Assembly: GCA_014529385.2 (NCBI GenBank)
Contig: CM043959.1
Span: 50,891,253 to 50,955,252, forward strand
Direction of reading: 5' to 3'
Length of the DNA stretch: 64,000 nucleotides
Source: Adiantum capillus-veneris
Taxonomy: Eukaryota; Streptophyta; Polypodiopsida; Polypodiales; Pteridaceae
Shown here: positions 44,966 through 58,300 of the stretch, one piece after another
How positions within the stretch are numbered: the first letter of the stretch is position 1
How the letters are laid out: each line of letters opens with the position of its first letter
Translations under genes and position numbers: made by a program
The notes under the pieces: generated by a model
What the model was told of the DNA's origin: nothing
Database searches by the model: none
Seen by the model: only the letters and a program-made list of their open reading frames with translations

Positions 44966-46062
44966 AAGAGTACCAACTATCGAGGAAATTCTAACCATTC
45001 TAAAAGTTTTGCATGAAGAGGCATGTGGTGGTCATTTTGCGCAAGAGTTAACTATGAATAAGATTTTGCGTGCGGGGTATGTTTGGCCAAGCCTGCATGT
45101 GGATGTCCAACATTAGTGTAAAATCTGTCACAACTGTCAGATAAATGAAAATAGAAGGTTGGTACATGGTCCAAGGAAAATTGCACTTGAAAATGGACCC
45201 TTTGAAAAGTGGGGCATTGATGCTATGGGTCCTCTGTCTAGAACAAAAAATGGTAAACTCTATGTTCTAGTGGCTGTAGATTACATGACTAGGTGGGTAG
45301 AGGTTCAAAGTATGGCAAGGGTAAATGGGAAAACAGTGAGCAGGTTTGTCTACACTAATATTTGTTGTAGATTTGTCACACCTTTGGAGATTGTTTCTGA
45401 TAATGATCTGGGGTTGAGGAAGGGTTTACTCAAAGAAATTTGTGAAGAGCTCCACATTCTACATCTTCATAGCACACCCTACTACCCACAGTCAAATGAC
45501 ATTGACAAAGTTGTGGGATGACTTCTTGGATGGTGCCTTGTGGGTGTATTGAACTACATATAGGGAAGCCACATAGTTCACACCATTTCACTTGGTCTAT
45601 GGTCAATGGTCTATGGTCAAGAGGATTTGCAACCTATTGAGCTCAACATTCCAACAATGAGGCTACAACAGAGGGACATGAGGAGATCAAGATGTGTGGG
45701 TGGATCAACTTCTTACTTTAGCTGAGCTTGAGTGGAAAAGAGAAGCAGCTTACGAGTGCTACAAGAGGAAAGCTATGAAAGCAAAGGAAAATCTTCATAA
45801 GAAGGTTAAGGACAAGCGTATCAAGGACGGTGGGCTGGTGTTAAGGTATGACAATCGACTTGACAATAGGTTTGATGCTAAATTCAACACCACATGGCAA
45901 GGTTCATGTGTGATCAAAAAATATTTTAATTCAAGTTATCATCAGCTCATGGATTTAGATGGCAAGAAGCATCCTAAGAAGGTGAATGGGTACCGACTAA
46001 ATCCCTACTTGAGTCACACTCTACCAAAGGATCTACAAGAGCATCACCAAGAAGCCATATGA
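44966..46062 (+). pseudogene. Integrase, broken
   Basis: The HHCC region (EEACGGHF ... CKICHNC) contains a TAG at about 45115. The core frame (45159-45521) has the first Asp in KWGIDAMGPL and the second in IVSDNDLG. The Glu position in the expected NG..E motif reads NDIDKV, so Glu is Asp. Further stops follow, then a C-terminal frame (45694-46062) with LVLRYDNRLDNRFDAKF and the NSSYHQLMDLDG module. The product could not integrate DNA. Confidence 0.88.
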
Positions 46063-46224
46063 TCATGTAAGTTTTGTAGTTTGGTTTGTGTTGATAGTTC
46101 AAGACAAGGTGAATAAGAGCTACAAAATGAAGACTTATTTGAGGCACAAAACATCGCAAATAGCTTGAACCCACTCTCATTGAGAAAGATGCCTTTTGAT
46201 GGTACATGAATGTATCATCATCCT

Positions 46225-46234
46225 GGGGGAGAGC
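46225..46234 (+). promoter_or_regulatory. Polypurine tract of the second Tat-type element
   Basis: GGGGGAGAG lies in CCTGGGGGAGAGCTAA, directly before the TGATAGC start of the 3' LTR at 46238. Confidence 0.87.
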
Positions 46235-46237
46235 TAA

Positions 46238-47825
46238 TGATAGCATTTTTTTGGCTATCGAAAATTGCCATAGTGAGCTACCTCACCCTACCAAAATCAC
46301 CCAAACTCTATGGCTATCCCCTACCTTTTCATTGTACATAAGCGTGTGTGAGCTAGGGGACTTTCCCTATATCTCCTTAAAAACCCTCACTTAGCTAGTC
46401 ACTCGGCTAGTTCAGTCAAAAAATTTTAAAAAAATAAAATCCAAAATATATTATGGCCCTTTTGTGTATAAATATTTCATTGTATATAGTGCCTAAATAT
46501 AGGGATTTTTTATTATGATTATTTTGGTATTTATTTAAATATTTTTACCTAAGTATGTTATTTACATTGATTTACCATTACCATAATTTTGCATACTCTT
46601 TTTTCCATATATAAATATTTTCATCCAAGCCTCTCTAAATTTTCATGTGAATCCACTCCAAAAAAATCACAAAATACCTTTCACCCAGTCGTTCCATTTT
46701 ACTAAATTACCGTTTTACATGCATTTTTCTTTACTTCTTGTAAATAGTCCTAAATCAATAAAAACAATTGAGTTCTCCCTCATTTGATTTCCTATATTTT
46801 CATATATATTGTTTATCATTTTATATTTATATATAGCTGGCACTCTTCTAGATTCCACAAATTGTTTATATTCTAATATGTTTTTTCCCATCATATCCAT
46901 ATATCATATTTGTGAATAATCCTACTCCATACATATTTTCAAACCCTCAAGAATCTAATAGGTCATGCTCTCATGCAAGGAGGGGCTCACTCATGGAGGA
47001 TTATGCAAATCCAACAAAAGGGGGGCCATTGAAGACTTTTCTAGGAGGAAAAACATACATTTTGGTGGGATTTTTAGCGTCTATCTTCACTCCAAATTTG
47101 AAGTGGTGACTAAATAAAAAAATGTGGACCAACATCTGAATAATCACCTCAAACATTTTGATAATTTTTGGAGCTACCACCAACGAGATAAGATCTTTTT
47201 GGTGGACCCTAGTCTGCCCACTTTTCTCACAAGTAACCCATATCTCACCTCCTTTCCTACTTCCACACACACACAAACTCACTTATCTCTATTCCTCACT
47301 CAAACCTGCAACTTCCATGGTTTTCTCTCACCCTCCGCGCCATTAGCCTCCCCTCCCACACCCACATAGCTCTCTTTTGAAGCTCTACCTACATCCACCA
47401 TCTTTATATATCTCCCTATTACTCCCATATTACAATTTTATTCTACCCTTTCAATAATGCATTAAAAATCAGCAACCTAACCATATTAGTCTCTGTAAAA
47501 TGGGGGTCTTTTACCAACAAAACCCTCATTCTCTTTGTGGTGATTCAACTATGGCGACAACGTGAAAAGAAGATGAAGAAGAACGGTGGTCACTTTTGAC
47601 AATCTACGTAAGGGTGAGTCCATGATTCCTCAAGGATTCACTATCTCAAGGGTACACCCATCTCATTCACCCCTCTTTTCTCATCCTTCAAGTCATTTTA
47701 CCCATTGTAAATATATTACTAACTTTTTCTAGTGATTGCTAACATTAACTACTAGCCTACTAACACAAACACTCATTAATCCAACTCTAAAAAGCACCTT
47801 CCCTTAAGACATGTACATATAGTAG

Positions 47826-47881
<56 letters not shown>

Positions 47882-48916
47882 CCCCCCCTTTCTTAAAACT
47901 CTACTTTCACCTTATCTACCATCAATAATGCGCTCTCTTGAGCCCACATCCATGACTCAAGCTGACAAAGAAGGCCCACAATATTTGGATATTCAAAAAA
48001 ATCATAATCCTGATTTGTTAGCTTGTAAATTATGATTTCCAATAATCTTAATTAGGGGTCTCCAACCTTTAAATAGGCCCCTCTCCTTCTTGTAAAACCA
48101 TCCCCAAGATCTCACATAGCACCCCAACACTATAGGTGCGAGGAGAGATTTAGGTGTTGTCATCACCTTGTGAGCTTCACGCTTGGTGTGAGAGAAGCTT
48201 TGATGCTACACATCCCAAAGTGAGAGTGTGAGTACCCAATCTAAAACCACTATTGTATTTGCTCTTTCATTTTCAACAATCTAAGATTTTGGTGCTTCAA
48301 AGGCGTGTCTTAGTTCTAGAATCGTCATCCTTTCACTTGTGCCGCATAGTTTGGTGAATCCAAAGTGACTCGTATCTTTTAAGTTCCATCATTTGAGCTT
48401 GTTTAAGAAAGTGGTTAGAATAATTTCATTGCCATGTTTCTTGTTCATTGTAAGAGGGTTTGGTAGTGAGAGGTTTCCCACACCCCAAGAAAATGTGTGT
48501 GTGCTAGCAATGTTTACCATTCACCAATTGTTTGTTTAGTTTATGCAATCTCTGTGATAGTGTGATAGTATACACCCTTACCTTGCAAATGGTCAATCAC
48601 ATATTTTCACAAACTCCATTTCTCTCTCTCTCTCTTTCTTTCCTTTGATCTAGCTCTCTCTTGCTCCATTTGGTGTGTGTTTTGGTGTAATATTGTTTGT
48701 GTGTGTTTTTTTGCATCTCCTCTTGGTCATGACAAGATCTCACTTGCATCCTAGTTCGCATCCCATAACTAGGTGGTGCCCCTTCACTTGCTTGGCTGTG
48801 GATTTTGTTGTTTCTTTTATCTTACTTGTGATTTTTCCATTCCCAATTGAGCAGCACAAGAGCCCTTAGGGGTGTTTAGAGGTCGCATCTCTTGTTGCCT
48901 GCCCCAAACTGCCTCA
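46238..48916 (+). repeat. 3' LTR of the second Tat-type element
   Basis: 2679 bp, TGATAGCA...GCCTCA, partner of 38364-41074. It contains a CT/C tract at about 47830-47888 and the same TATA-like TTTAAATAGG at 48068. Confidence 0.93.
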
Positions 48917-49092
48917 CTGTTAAACACTCTAACAAAGTGTAGGAATTGACTTAATTTTCAATCCATAGGTCCATTTTCAAAACTTTTGATGCCATAGGAC
49001 ATACTGGTCATGTTGATTCTGATGGTACCAAGAAAAGTCAATTTGGGAAACAAACATGGATCATGATCCATGTTCCCATATGGAGCTTTGAC
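48917..49092 (-). repeat. 630-bp satellite, block D, inverted
   Basis: Continuation of block C after the second Tat-type element. It switches strand at about 49092/49093 within GAGCTTTGACC|ACAGTCTCAGG and includes the palindrome CATGGATCATGATCCATG at 49055-49072. Confidence 0.92.
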
Positions 49093-49919
49093 CACAGTCT
49101 CAGGACCAGGACACAGGAACTTTGGCTTGTATCTTGGTCTCCAAAAGGTCAAATGATCAACACTAGGTCTGCACTGTGGGTTTCAACATATCACCTGTTT
49201 TGGTCCCTTTTGACCCAAATTTACTCATTTTTTTCCAAAACTAGACTGCGGGATATGTTTTCTTATGTATGCACTACTGATCTAGAAAACGTTTGAGTCA
49301 AGCTATCACTATGGGGACAAGGATCATGACTCATGTTTGAAGCCCAAATTGATTTATATCTTTGTACCATCAGAATAAGCATTACTAGTAGGTCATATGG
49401 CATCAACATGTTTGAAAATGAATCTCTTGATTGAAATTAGGTCAATTCTTGCACATTGTCAAAGTGTTTGATAGTTTTGGTCTTTTGGCTTGGTCTTTTA
49501 TATCCAAATTTTGTCTTGAAAAGAAAACTCAACTCCCTGTGTTGTGCTCTAGCTATTGTACAAGTTTGGTCTCAGTCTATGACACATGGACATGGATCAA
49601 GATCCATGGTCTAGGTGTGTTATATTACAAGCAAGCTTTCTTCCTGTCTTTACCTAGCTAAATTTGGAGTTATCTATCAAAAGTTTGAGAAATTTTGGTG
49701 AATTGCACTTGAAACATCACTCAAAACAGTCTCAGGAACAGGACACAGGAACTTTGGCTTGTATCTTGGTGTCCGGAAGGTCAAATGATCAAAAACTAGG
49801 TCTGCACTGCGATTTTGAACAGGTCACCTCTTTTGGTTCCTTTTGACCCAAATTTGCTCAATCTTTTCCAAAACTAGGTTGCAGGATATGTTTTCTTGTG
49901 TATGCACTGCTAATCTAGA
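49093..49919 (+). repeat. 630-bp satellite, block E
   Basis: About 1.3 monomers in forward orientation. It ends with GCACTGCTAATCTAGA, where the LINE is inserted, and continues in phase after 52353 with AATCTAGAAAACTTTTGAG. Confidence 0.94.
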
Positions 49920-52130
49920 TGGGCTTTTCAGATGCTTGGATCGGAAGGGTGTCAGCTTTGTACAGATGGGCACACAGTCAGGTACTTTTGTCAAGAGGTA
50001 GAGGTGATCGTCTCATGCTCACATGTTCAATCAGACAGGACTGCCCTCTTGCCCCCTTCCTCTTTCTGTTCTATGCTGAGGTGATGAGCAGGTTTTTGGT
50101 CTCACAGTAGGTTGGTTTACGTGGCTTAGTGCTCCCTATTCAGGGAGGTGAGCTACTGGACACTGAGTTTGCAGATGAATCAGACTTATACTTGGAAGGC
50201 CAAGAGGCCAACCTTCACAGGTGTGAGCAGGCTCTTAAGAATTTTTTTTGTGAATCTGGTGCACTGATCAAATGGAGAAAGACAGTGGCTTTCTCAGTTG
50301 GTAGTGCTCCTATGCCCAATTGGATGCCAGGTGAGGGTTTCAGGTGGATTCCCCCAGGGACTGCAGTTTGATACTTCGGCTGTCAGGTTGGTTTGGACTT
50401 GTCTCCCGAGCAACAGATTTCTCCCCTCCTCATGTTTATCAGGAGGAAGTTGTTACATTGGAGCTTCGCACGACTTTCTCTTGCAGGCAGAGTTGTAGTG
50501 GCCAACCAAGTGTTGTTGGCTACTATGTGGTACATCACTTCTTGTTGGATCTTCTCGAGTCCTTCTAAATTAGCCAAGTAGAGAGACTAATCAAGAACTT
50601 CCTTTGGTCATGGTGTGACACTCAGATAGCCCGAGCCAAAGTGGCATGGCAGGTCATTACTCTTCCTTGTTCCCAAGGAGGGTTGGGGATCATATACCCA
50701 GCACAGCAGAGTAGAGACCTTCTTGGTAAGTTCATTGCTAGAGGACTTCTTCCAACTGAGGAGCCCTAGAAGGAGTTCTTGCTTCAGCGGCTTAGTGCTA
50801 GGGTGCCTCAGGCTGGAGGCCCCTGGCGACCCTCAACTAGATGGATTTTCATAGAGATGTGCAGAGTTGTCTTGAGCAGGAGACTGGAGGACCGCTTTGT
50901 TGTGAGTCTACTCTAATCTTGGGAGCAACTATGGCGAGGCCTGGAGCAGTGTCAGCCTACTTGCATGAAGGAGTTCCTGAGAAAGCCCCTTGTTTGGAAC
51001 CCCATGGTTAGCATTCAGAGAGGCCACTTGGTTGGTAGTCGGCCTCATGTTTCCTAGGGTCCCATGGCAGAGGGTCTAGCATGCTCTTTAGGTGATTGGT
51101 TACAGTTTTCAAGCTTGTTAGAGGAGCTCCAGGGCTTTCAGCTACTACAGGGCATGAGAGGGGTGCAGAGCATGTGTCACGACATCTCAGAGGTAGTACT
51201 AGTTGAGTGGCTCACACCTCTTGAGTCAACAACACCCAGATGGATGGGAGCCTTCACGTGGCTAGAGGTTCTCATCTCAGCTCGGGCTTGGTCAGAGACT
51301 ATACCCTCCTGGTTTTTTTAGCTACAGGGTGAGGAACATTTACATAGAGTGGCGGTTAGGCTCCACAAGTGGCAGAGTGCTATTTTCAGAGGATCTAAGT
51401 GGTGGGCATTTGTGGGAGGACTTGTGTCATAGATCCCAACCCAGCAGCTCTTGTGACTAGCCACTAGAGACTGTGGGTTTGGGAGAGTTGTCCACAAGCA
51501 CGAGTACAGTGGGATCCTGGAGAGTGTCCTTGGAGGTTGTGGGACTCCAGACAGCCAAGGCGAGTCACTTTTTTCCAGTGGTTGGCTGGTTGCACACCAA
51601 GCTACAACAGTTGGAAGTTGGCTTGTACATAGTGGTCTCTCGGCCGCATGTGCAGCTTGTGACCATCTTGTGGAGAGTCAATGTCACTGTCTTTGGGATT
51701 GTCCTTTAGCACAGCAGGTGTGGCTTCGTGTTCTTTGAATGATGCCATCTCTTTCCACAGCTCGACAGTACACTTGGGGGGCAGCTACTTGGTTTACTCT
51801 CACGGGCCCGGCACTTCAATATTGAGTTATCCTCCACCAGTAGGATGATAGTGATGCAGGGGGTCGACCTACACTCCAGCCTACTATAGACCTTACTCCA
51901 CAAGAGTGGTGCAGTGAGAGAGAGGAGTGTTGGGAGCTCATCAGCGGCTTGACACTCTGGTTCATCTGGCGGGCCCGCTTCTTCCGCATCTTTGAGGCTC
52001 GCCCTGTACCACCAATAGAGACTGTTCGAGATCTTTGGCTAGAGTTGATCGATACTCTCAGCAGAGGACAGTTCAAGAGACTTCAGGGCAGCTCCAACCG
52101 CATGCGGGAGTGGTGCGAGGCTCTCCTTTG
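49920..52130 (+). pseudogene. LINE reverse transcriptase and zf-RVT-like C-terminus
   Basis: In order: the RT fingers/palm (about 49920-50110, RQ.CPLAPFLF), the active-site motif FADES at about 50165-50185 (second Asp is Glu; a TAG lies about 55 bases before it), the thumb-side segment ISPLLMFIRRKLLHWSFARLSLAGR...VVANQVLLATMWY, a linker with WRPSTRWIFIEM and WNPMVSIQRG, a Cys/His cluster CAACDHLVESQCHCLWDCPLA (about 51640-51720) that fits the plant zf-RVT pattern, and a final TLWFIWRARF segment. At least six stops or frame changes occur. The endonuclease half is absent because of the 5' truncation. Confidence 0.85.
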
Positions 52131-52353
52131 ACTCTGGCGTCCTGTGCCTTTCTTCATCACGGTCCAGGGTGTGCTCAGATGGCACTACCGTCCACCTGTG
52201 TGGCTCTGATTTAGCCTCATTGTACATATGTTGTTTCTTTTTTCATTGGGTGAGTCTCGCCATCATGATTGTTGTTTATCTCTCTGGCAGAGGTGGTTGT
52301 AGCCCCATGGGTAGTTTCATCAAGTAATAGAAGGATCTTTTTCTCGGAAAAAA
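49920..52353 (+). mobile_element. 5'-truncated LINE (non-LTR retrotransposon)
   Basis: The insertion is bounded by AATCTAGA on both sides (49912-49919 and 52354-52361) and ends in GGAAAAAAAA, a short poly-A tail, as expected for target-primed reverse transcription. It starts within the RT domain: WIGRVSALYRWAHSQVL and RQDCPLAPFLFLFYAEVM are the classic LINE RT motifs. The 8-bp duplication is short but clear against the satellite consensus. The palm motif reads FADE instead of F/YADD. Several stops show it is dead. Confidence 0.93.
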
Positions 52354-55300
52354 AATCTAGAAAACTTTTGAGTCGAGCTCTCACTATGGGGACAAGGATC
52401 ATGTTTCATGTTTGGAGCCCAAATTGACTTTTCGTGGTACCACCAGAATCAGCATGACTAGTAGGTCCTATGGGATCATAAGTTTTTGAAAATGGACCTC
52501 TCGATTAAAAATTAGGTTAATTCTTGCACCTTTTCATAGGTTTTTGATATCCAAATTTAGTCTTGAAAAGACCACTTAACTCCTTGTTATGTGCTCTAAC
52601 TATGGTACAAGTTTGGCCTCAGTCTATGACGGGGGGACATGGATTGCGATCCATGGTCTAGGTGTGTTTTATTGCCTGCCTAGACCATGGATCACGATCC
52701 ATGGTCCAGGTGTGTTTAATTGGCCAAAATCTTTCTTCGTGGCTTTACCTGACACAATTTGGAGTTGTCTATTCAAAAGTTAGAGCAATTATGGTGAACT
52801 GCACTTGAAACAGCACTCAAAATAGTCTCAAAACTAGGACACAGGAACTTTGTCTTGTATATTGGTCTCTTGAAGGTAAAATGGCCAACAGTAGATTTGC
52901 ACTGCGGTTTGCAATCTATCACCTCTTTTACTGCCTTTTCACCCAAATATGATCTATTTTTTCCAAAACCACACTGGGGGAAAATTTTAGGTCACGATAT
53001 CACTATGGGGACAAGGATCACGATCCAAGTTTGGAGCCCAAATTGACTTTTTGTGGTATACTATCAAAATTAGCATGACTAGTAGGTCCTATGGGATCAT
53101 AATTTTTTTTAAATGGACCTCTGGATTGAAAATTAGGTCAATTCTTACACTTTTTCATAGTCTTTGGCTTTTGGCTTGGTTTTTGATATCCAAATTTGGT
53201 CTTGAAAAGACCACTAGACTCCCTATTATGTGCTCTAGCTATGCTACAAGTTTGGTATTAGTTTGTAACAAGGGAACATGGATCATTATCCATGGTCAAG
53301 GTGAGGTCTATTGCCCGTAAGCTTTCTTCCTAGCTATACATGACTCAAATTGAGTTGTCTACTATCAAAAGTTAGAGCTGCCTTTTGAGCCAAATTTGCT
53401 TAATTTTTTGACCCAAATTTACTTAATTTTTTCCAAAATTAGAATGGGGTATATGTTTTCTTGTTTATGCACTATTGATTTAGAAAATTTTAGGGTCAAG
53501 ATGTCACTATGGGAATAAGGATCACGATCCATGTTTGGAGCCCAAATTGACTTTTCTTGGTACTATCGGAATCAAAATGACTAATAGGTCGTATGGCATC
53601 AGAAATTTTTAAAAATGGACCTCTGTAAGGAGTATTAGGTTAATTCTTAGACTTTGTCAGAGTGTTTGACAGCTATGGGCTTTTGGCATGGGTCTTGATA
53701 TCCATATTTAGTCTTGAAAAGACCACTAGACTCCCTTTGATGTGCTCTAGCTATGGTAAAGTCTAGTCTCAATCTATGACACGGGGATATGGATTGGGAT
53801 CCATGGTCTAGGTGTGTTTTATTGCCCGCAAGCAATAAAACTTGGAGTTTTCTATCGAAAGTTAGAGCAATTTTGGTGAATTGCACTTAAAACAGCACTC
53901 AAAGCAGTCTCATGACCGGGACACATGAACTTTGGCTTGTATCTTGGTCTCCCAAAGGTCAAATGGTCAACACTAGGTCTGCACTACGATATTCAACCTA
54001 TCACATGTTTTGCTTCCTTTTGACCCAAATTTGCTCATTTTTTCCAAAACTAGATTGGGGGATATGTTTTCTTATGTATGCACTATTGATGATCTTGAAA
54101 AATTTAGGGTCAAGCTGTCACTCTGGGCACATGGATCACGATCCATGTTTAGAGCCCAAATTGACTTTTCCTCCTACCATCAAGATCAGCATGACTAGTA
54201 GGTCCTATGGCATCAAAAACTTTTGAAAATGGACCTCTCGATTGAAAATTAGGTCAATTATTGCACTTTGTCATAGTGTTTGATAGTAATGGGCTTTTGG
54301 CTCGGTTTTTGATATCCAAATTTGGTCTTGAAAAGACTACTAGACTCCTTGTGATGTGCTCTAGCTATGGTACAGGTTTACTCTCAGTTTGTGATAGGGT
54401 ACATGGATCGCGATCCATGGTTTAGGTGTGTTCTATTTCCTACAAGCTTTCTTCCTAGATTCACATGACTCAATTTGGAGTTGTCTATCAAAAGATAGAG
54501 GAATTTTAATGAACTGCACTTGAAATAGCACGTAAAAAAGTCTTAGGACCAGGACACAGGAATTTTGGCTTGTATCTTGGTCTCCCAAAGGTCAAATAGT
54601 CAACACTAGGTCTGTACTGCTATTTTCAACCTATCACCTATTTTGGTCCGTTTGACCCAAATTTACTCAATTTTTTCCAAAACTAGACTAGGGGATATGT
54701 TTTCTTGTGTATGCACTACTGATCTGGAAACTCTTAGGTCAGGCTCCATGTGGGGACATGGATCGTGATCCATGTTTGTTGCCCAAATTGAGTTTTCTTG
54801 GTACCATCGAAATCAACATGACTAGTAGGTCCTATGGCCTCAAAAACTTTTGAAAATGGACCTCTCGATTGAAAATTAGCTCAATTCTTGCACTTTGTGA
54901 GGGTGTTTAACAGTTCTAGGCTTTTGGCTTTGTTTTTTATATCCAAATTTAGTTTTGAAAATACCAATAGACTCCCTCTGATGTGCTCTAGCTATGATTA
55001 AAGTTTGGTCTCAATCTATGTGACAGGGAGACATGAATCGCATTCCATAGTCTAGGTGTGTTCTATTGCTTTCTTCCTGCCTTTACCTAACTCAATTTGG
55101 AGTTGTCTATCAAAAGCCCAAATTGACTTTTTTTGGTACCATCACAATCAGCATGACTAGTAGGTCATATGGCATCAAAATTTTTGAAAATGAATCTCTA
55201 GATTGAAATTAGGTCAATTCTTACACATTGTCAGAGTGTTTGACAGTTGTGGGCTTTTGGCTTGTTTTTTTATATCCAAATTTTGTCTTGAAAAGACCAC

Positions 55301-58300
55301 TCGACTCCTTGTGTTGTGCTCTAGCTATTGTACAAGTTTGGTCTTAGTCTGTGACATGGGGACATGGATCAAGATCCATGGTCTAGGTGTGTTCTATTGC
55401 CAGCAAGCTTTCTTCCTCTCTTTACCTGTCTATCAAAATGTTGAGCAATTTTGGTAAACTGCACTTGAAACAACACTCCAAACAGTCTCACAACCAGGAC
55501 AGAAGAACTTTGGCTTGTATCTTGGTCTCCCGAAGGTCAAATCGTCAACACTAGGTCTGCACTGTAGTTTTCAATAGATCACCTATTTTGGTCCCTTTTT
55601 ACCCAAATTTGCTCATTTTTTTCCAAAAATAGACTTCGAGATATGTTGTCTTGTGTATGCACTACTAATCTTAAAAACTTTAGGTCAAGGTGTCACTATG
55701 GGTACATGGATTGCGATCCATATTTGGATCCCAAATTGACTTTTCTTAGTACCATCAGAATGAGCATGACTAGAATGAGCATGGATTTTCTTGGTACCAT
55801 CAAAATCAACATGACTAGTAGGTCCTATGGCATCAACAAGTTTTGAAAATGGACCTCTGGATTGAAAATTAGGTCAATATTACATTTTGTTAGAGTGTTT
55901 GACAGTTCTAGGCTTTAGGCCTGGTTTTTGATATCCAAATTTAGTTTTGAAAAGACCAATAGACTCCCTATGATGTGCTCTAGCTATGGTACAAGTTTGG
56001 TACTAGTCTATGATAGGGGGGAATGGATCGGGATCCATGGTCTAGGTTTTTTCTAATACCCGCAAGCTTTCTTCCTGGCTTTGCCTGACTCAACTTGGGG
56101 TTGTCTTTCAAAAGTTAGAGCAATTTTGGTGAACTACAATTGAAAGAGAACTCAACACAGTCTTAGGACTAGGATAGAGGAACTTTGGCTTGTTTCTTGG
56201 TCTCCCAAACTTTCAAATAGCCAACACTAGGTCTACACTACGGTCGTTAACATATCACCTGCTTTGCTGCTTTTGATCCAAATTTGCCCAATTTTTTCAA
56301 AAACTAGACTGAGGGATATGTTTTCTTATTTTTTCACTACTAATCTTAAGAAATTTAGGTCAAGCTATCACTATGGGCACATGGATCGTGATCCATGTTT
56401 GGATCCCATTTTGACTTCTCTTGGGTACCATCAGAATCAGCATGATTAGTAGGTCCCATGGTATCATAAATTTTTAAAAATGGACCTCTCGATTGAGAAT
56501 TAAGTCAATTCTTGCACTTTCTCAAAGTGTTTGATAGTTTTGGGCTTTTGGCTTGGTTTTTTATATCCAAATTTTGTCTTGAAAAGACCACTGGACTCCC
56601 TGTGATGTGCTCTAGCTATGGTACATATTTGGTTTCAACATGTGACAGAGGGACATGGATCGTGATCCATGGTCTAGGTGTGTTCTATTGCCCAAAAGCT
56701 TTCTTCTTGGATTTATCTGAATCAATTTGGAGTTGTCTATGAGAAGTTAGAGCAATTTTGGTGAACTACACTTGAAACAGCACTCCAAATAGTCTCGCGA
56801 CCAATACACAAGAACTTTGGCTTGTCTCTTTGTCTCAGGAAGGTCAAATGGGCAACTCTAGGTCTGCACTACGATTTTCAACCTATCATCTGTTTTGCTA
56901 CCTTCTGACCCAAATTGCTCATTTTTTTCCAAAATTATACCCATGGTTATGTCTTCTTATGTATGCTCTACTGATCTAGAAAATTTAGGTCAAGTTGTCA
57001 CTATGGGACATGGATCACCATCCATGTTTGGAGCCCAAATTGACTTTCGGGGTATCATCAAAATTAACATAACTAGTAGATCCTATGACATTATGTATTT
57101 TTGTAAATGGACCTCCTGTAGATTGAAAATTAGGTTAATTCTTGCACTATGTCAGAGTGTTTGGCAATATTGGGATTTTGCCTTGGTTTTTTATATCCAA
57201 ATTTAGTCTTGAAAAGACCACTAGGCTCCTTGTGATGTGCTCTAGCTATGGTACAAGTTTGGTCTCAGTCTCCGTGACAATGGGGTGTGGATCGTGATCC
57301 ATGGTCTAGGTATGTTCTATTGCCTGCAATCTTTCTTCTTGGTTATAGGTGACTCGATTTGGAGTTGTGTATCAAAAGTTAGAGAAACTTTGGTGAAGTG
57401 CACTTGAAACAACACTCAAAACAGTCTCCGGACCATGACACAAGAACTTTGGCTTGTATCTTGGTCTTTCAAAGGTCAAATGGTCAACACTAGGTATGCA
57501 CTGCGGTTTTATACCTATCTCCTATTTTGCTCCCTTTTGACCCAAATTTGCTCATTTTATCCAAAACTACACGGGGGATACGTTTTCTTGTGTATGTACT
57601 ACTAATTTGGAAACTTTTAGGTCAAGCTCTCACGATGGGGACATGGATCGCAATCTATGTTTGGAGCCCAAATTGAGTTTTCTTGGTACCATCAGAATCA
57701 GCATGACTAATAGGTCCTATGGCATCAGATACTTTTGAAAATTAGGTCAATTGTTTCACTTTGTCATAGTGTTTAGTAGTTTTGTGCTTTATGTTTGGTT
57801 TTTTATATCCAAATTTAGTCTTGAAAAGACCACTAGACACCTTGTGATGTGCTCTAGTTATGGTACAAGTTTGATCTCAGTCTGTGATAGGGGAACATGG
57901 ATCGCGATTCATGGTCTAGGTGTGTTCTTTTGCCCGCAAGGTTTCTTCTTGTCGTTACTTGACTCACTTTGGAGTTTTCTATCAAAAGTAAGAGCAATTT
58001 TAGTGAAATGTACTTCAAATAGCACTCAAAAGAGTCAAAGTACCAAGATGCAGGAACTTTTGCTTGAATCCTAGCCTCCCAAAGGTTAAATGGTCAACAC
58101 TAGGTCTATATTGTTTTCAACATATCACGTTTGCTACCTTCCGACCCACATTTACTCATTTTTATACAAATTTAGACCGAGGGATATGTTTTCTTTTGTA
58201 TGCACTACTGCTCTAGAAAATTTTAGGTCGAGCTGTCACAATGGGGACATGGATTGCGATCCATGTTTGGAGCCCAAATTGACTTTTCTTGTTACCATCA

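Larger units (their letters stand above)
38364..48916 (+). mobile_element. Second Tat-type Ty3/gypsy element, internally deleted
   Basis: Plus orientation with LTRs 38364-41074 and 46238-48916, PBS, a duplicated pre-gag frame, gag, protease, RT, part of the second RNase H, integrase and a GGGGGAGAG polypurine tract. The flanks share CTGT (38360-38363 and 48917-48920), or ACTGT depending on where the LTR end is set. The flanking satellite rejoins in phase when the element is removed. The region from the RT thumb through the first RNase H and the first half of the second RNase H is missing at about 44540. Stops are frequent and LTR divergence looks near 9% over the first 140 bases, so this is an older insertion. 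Confidence 0.93.
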
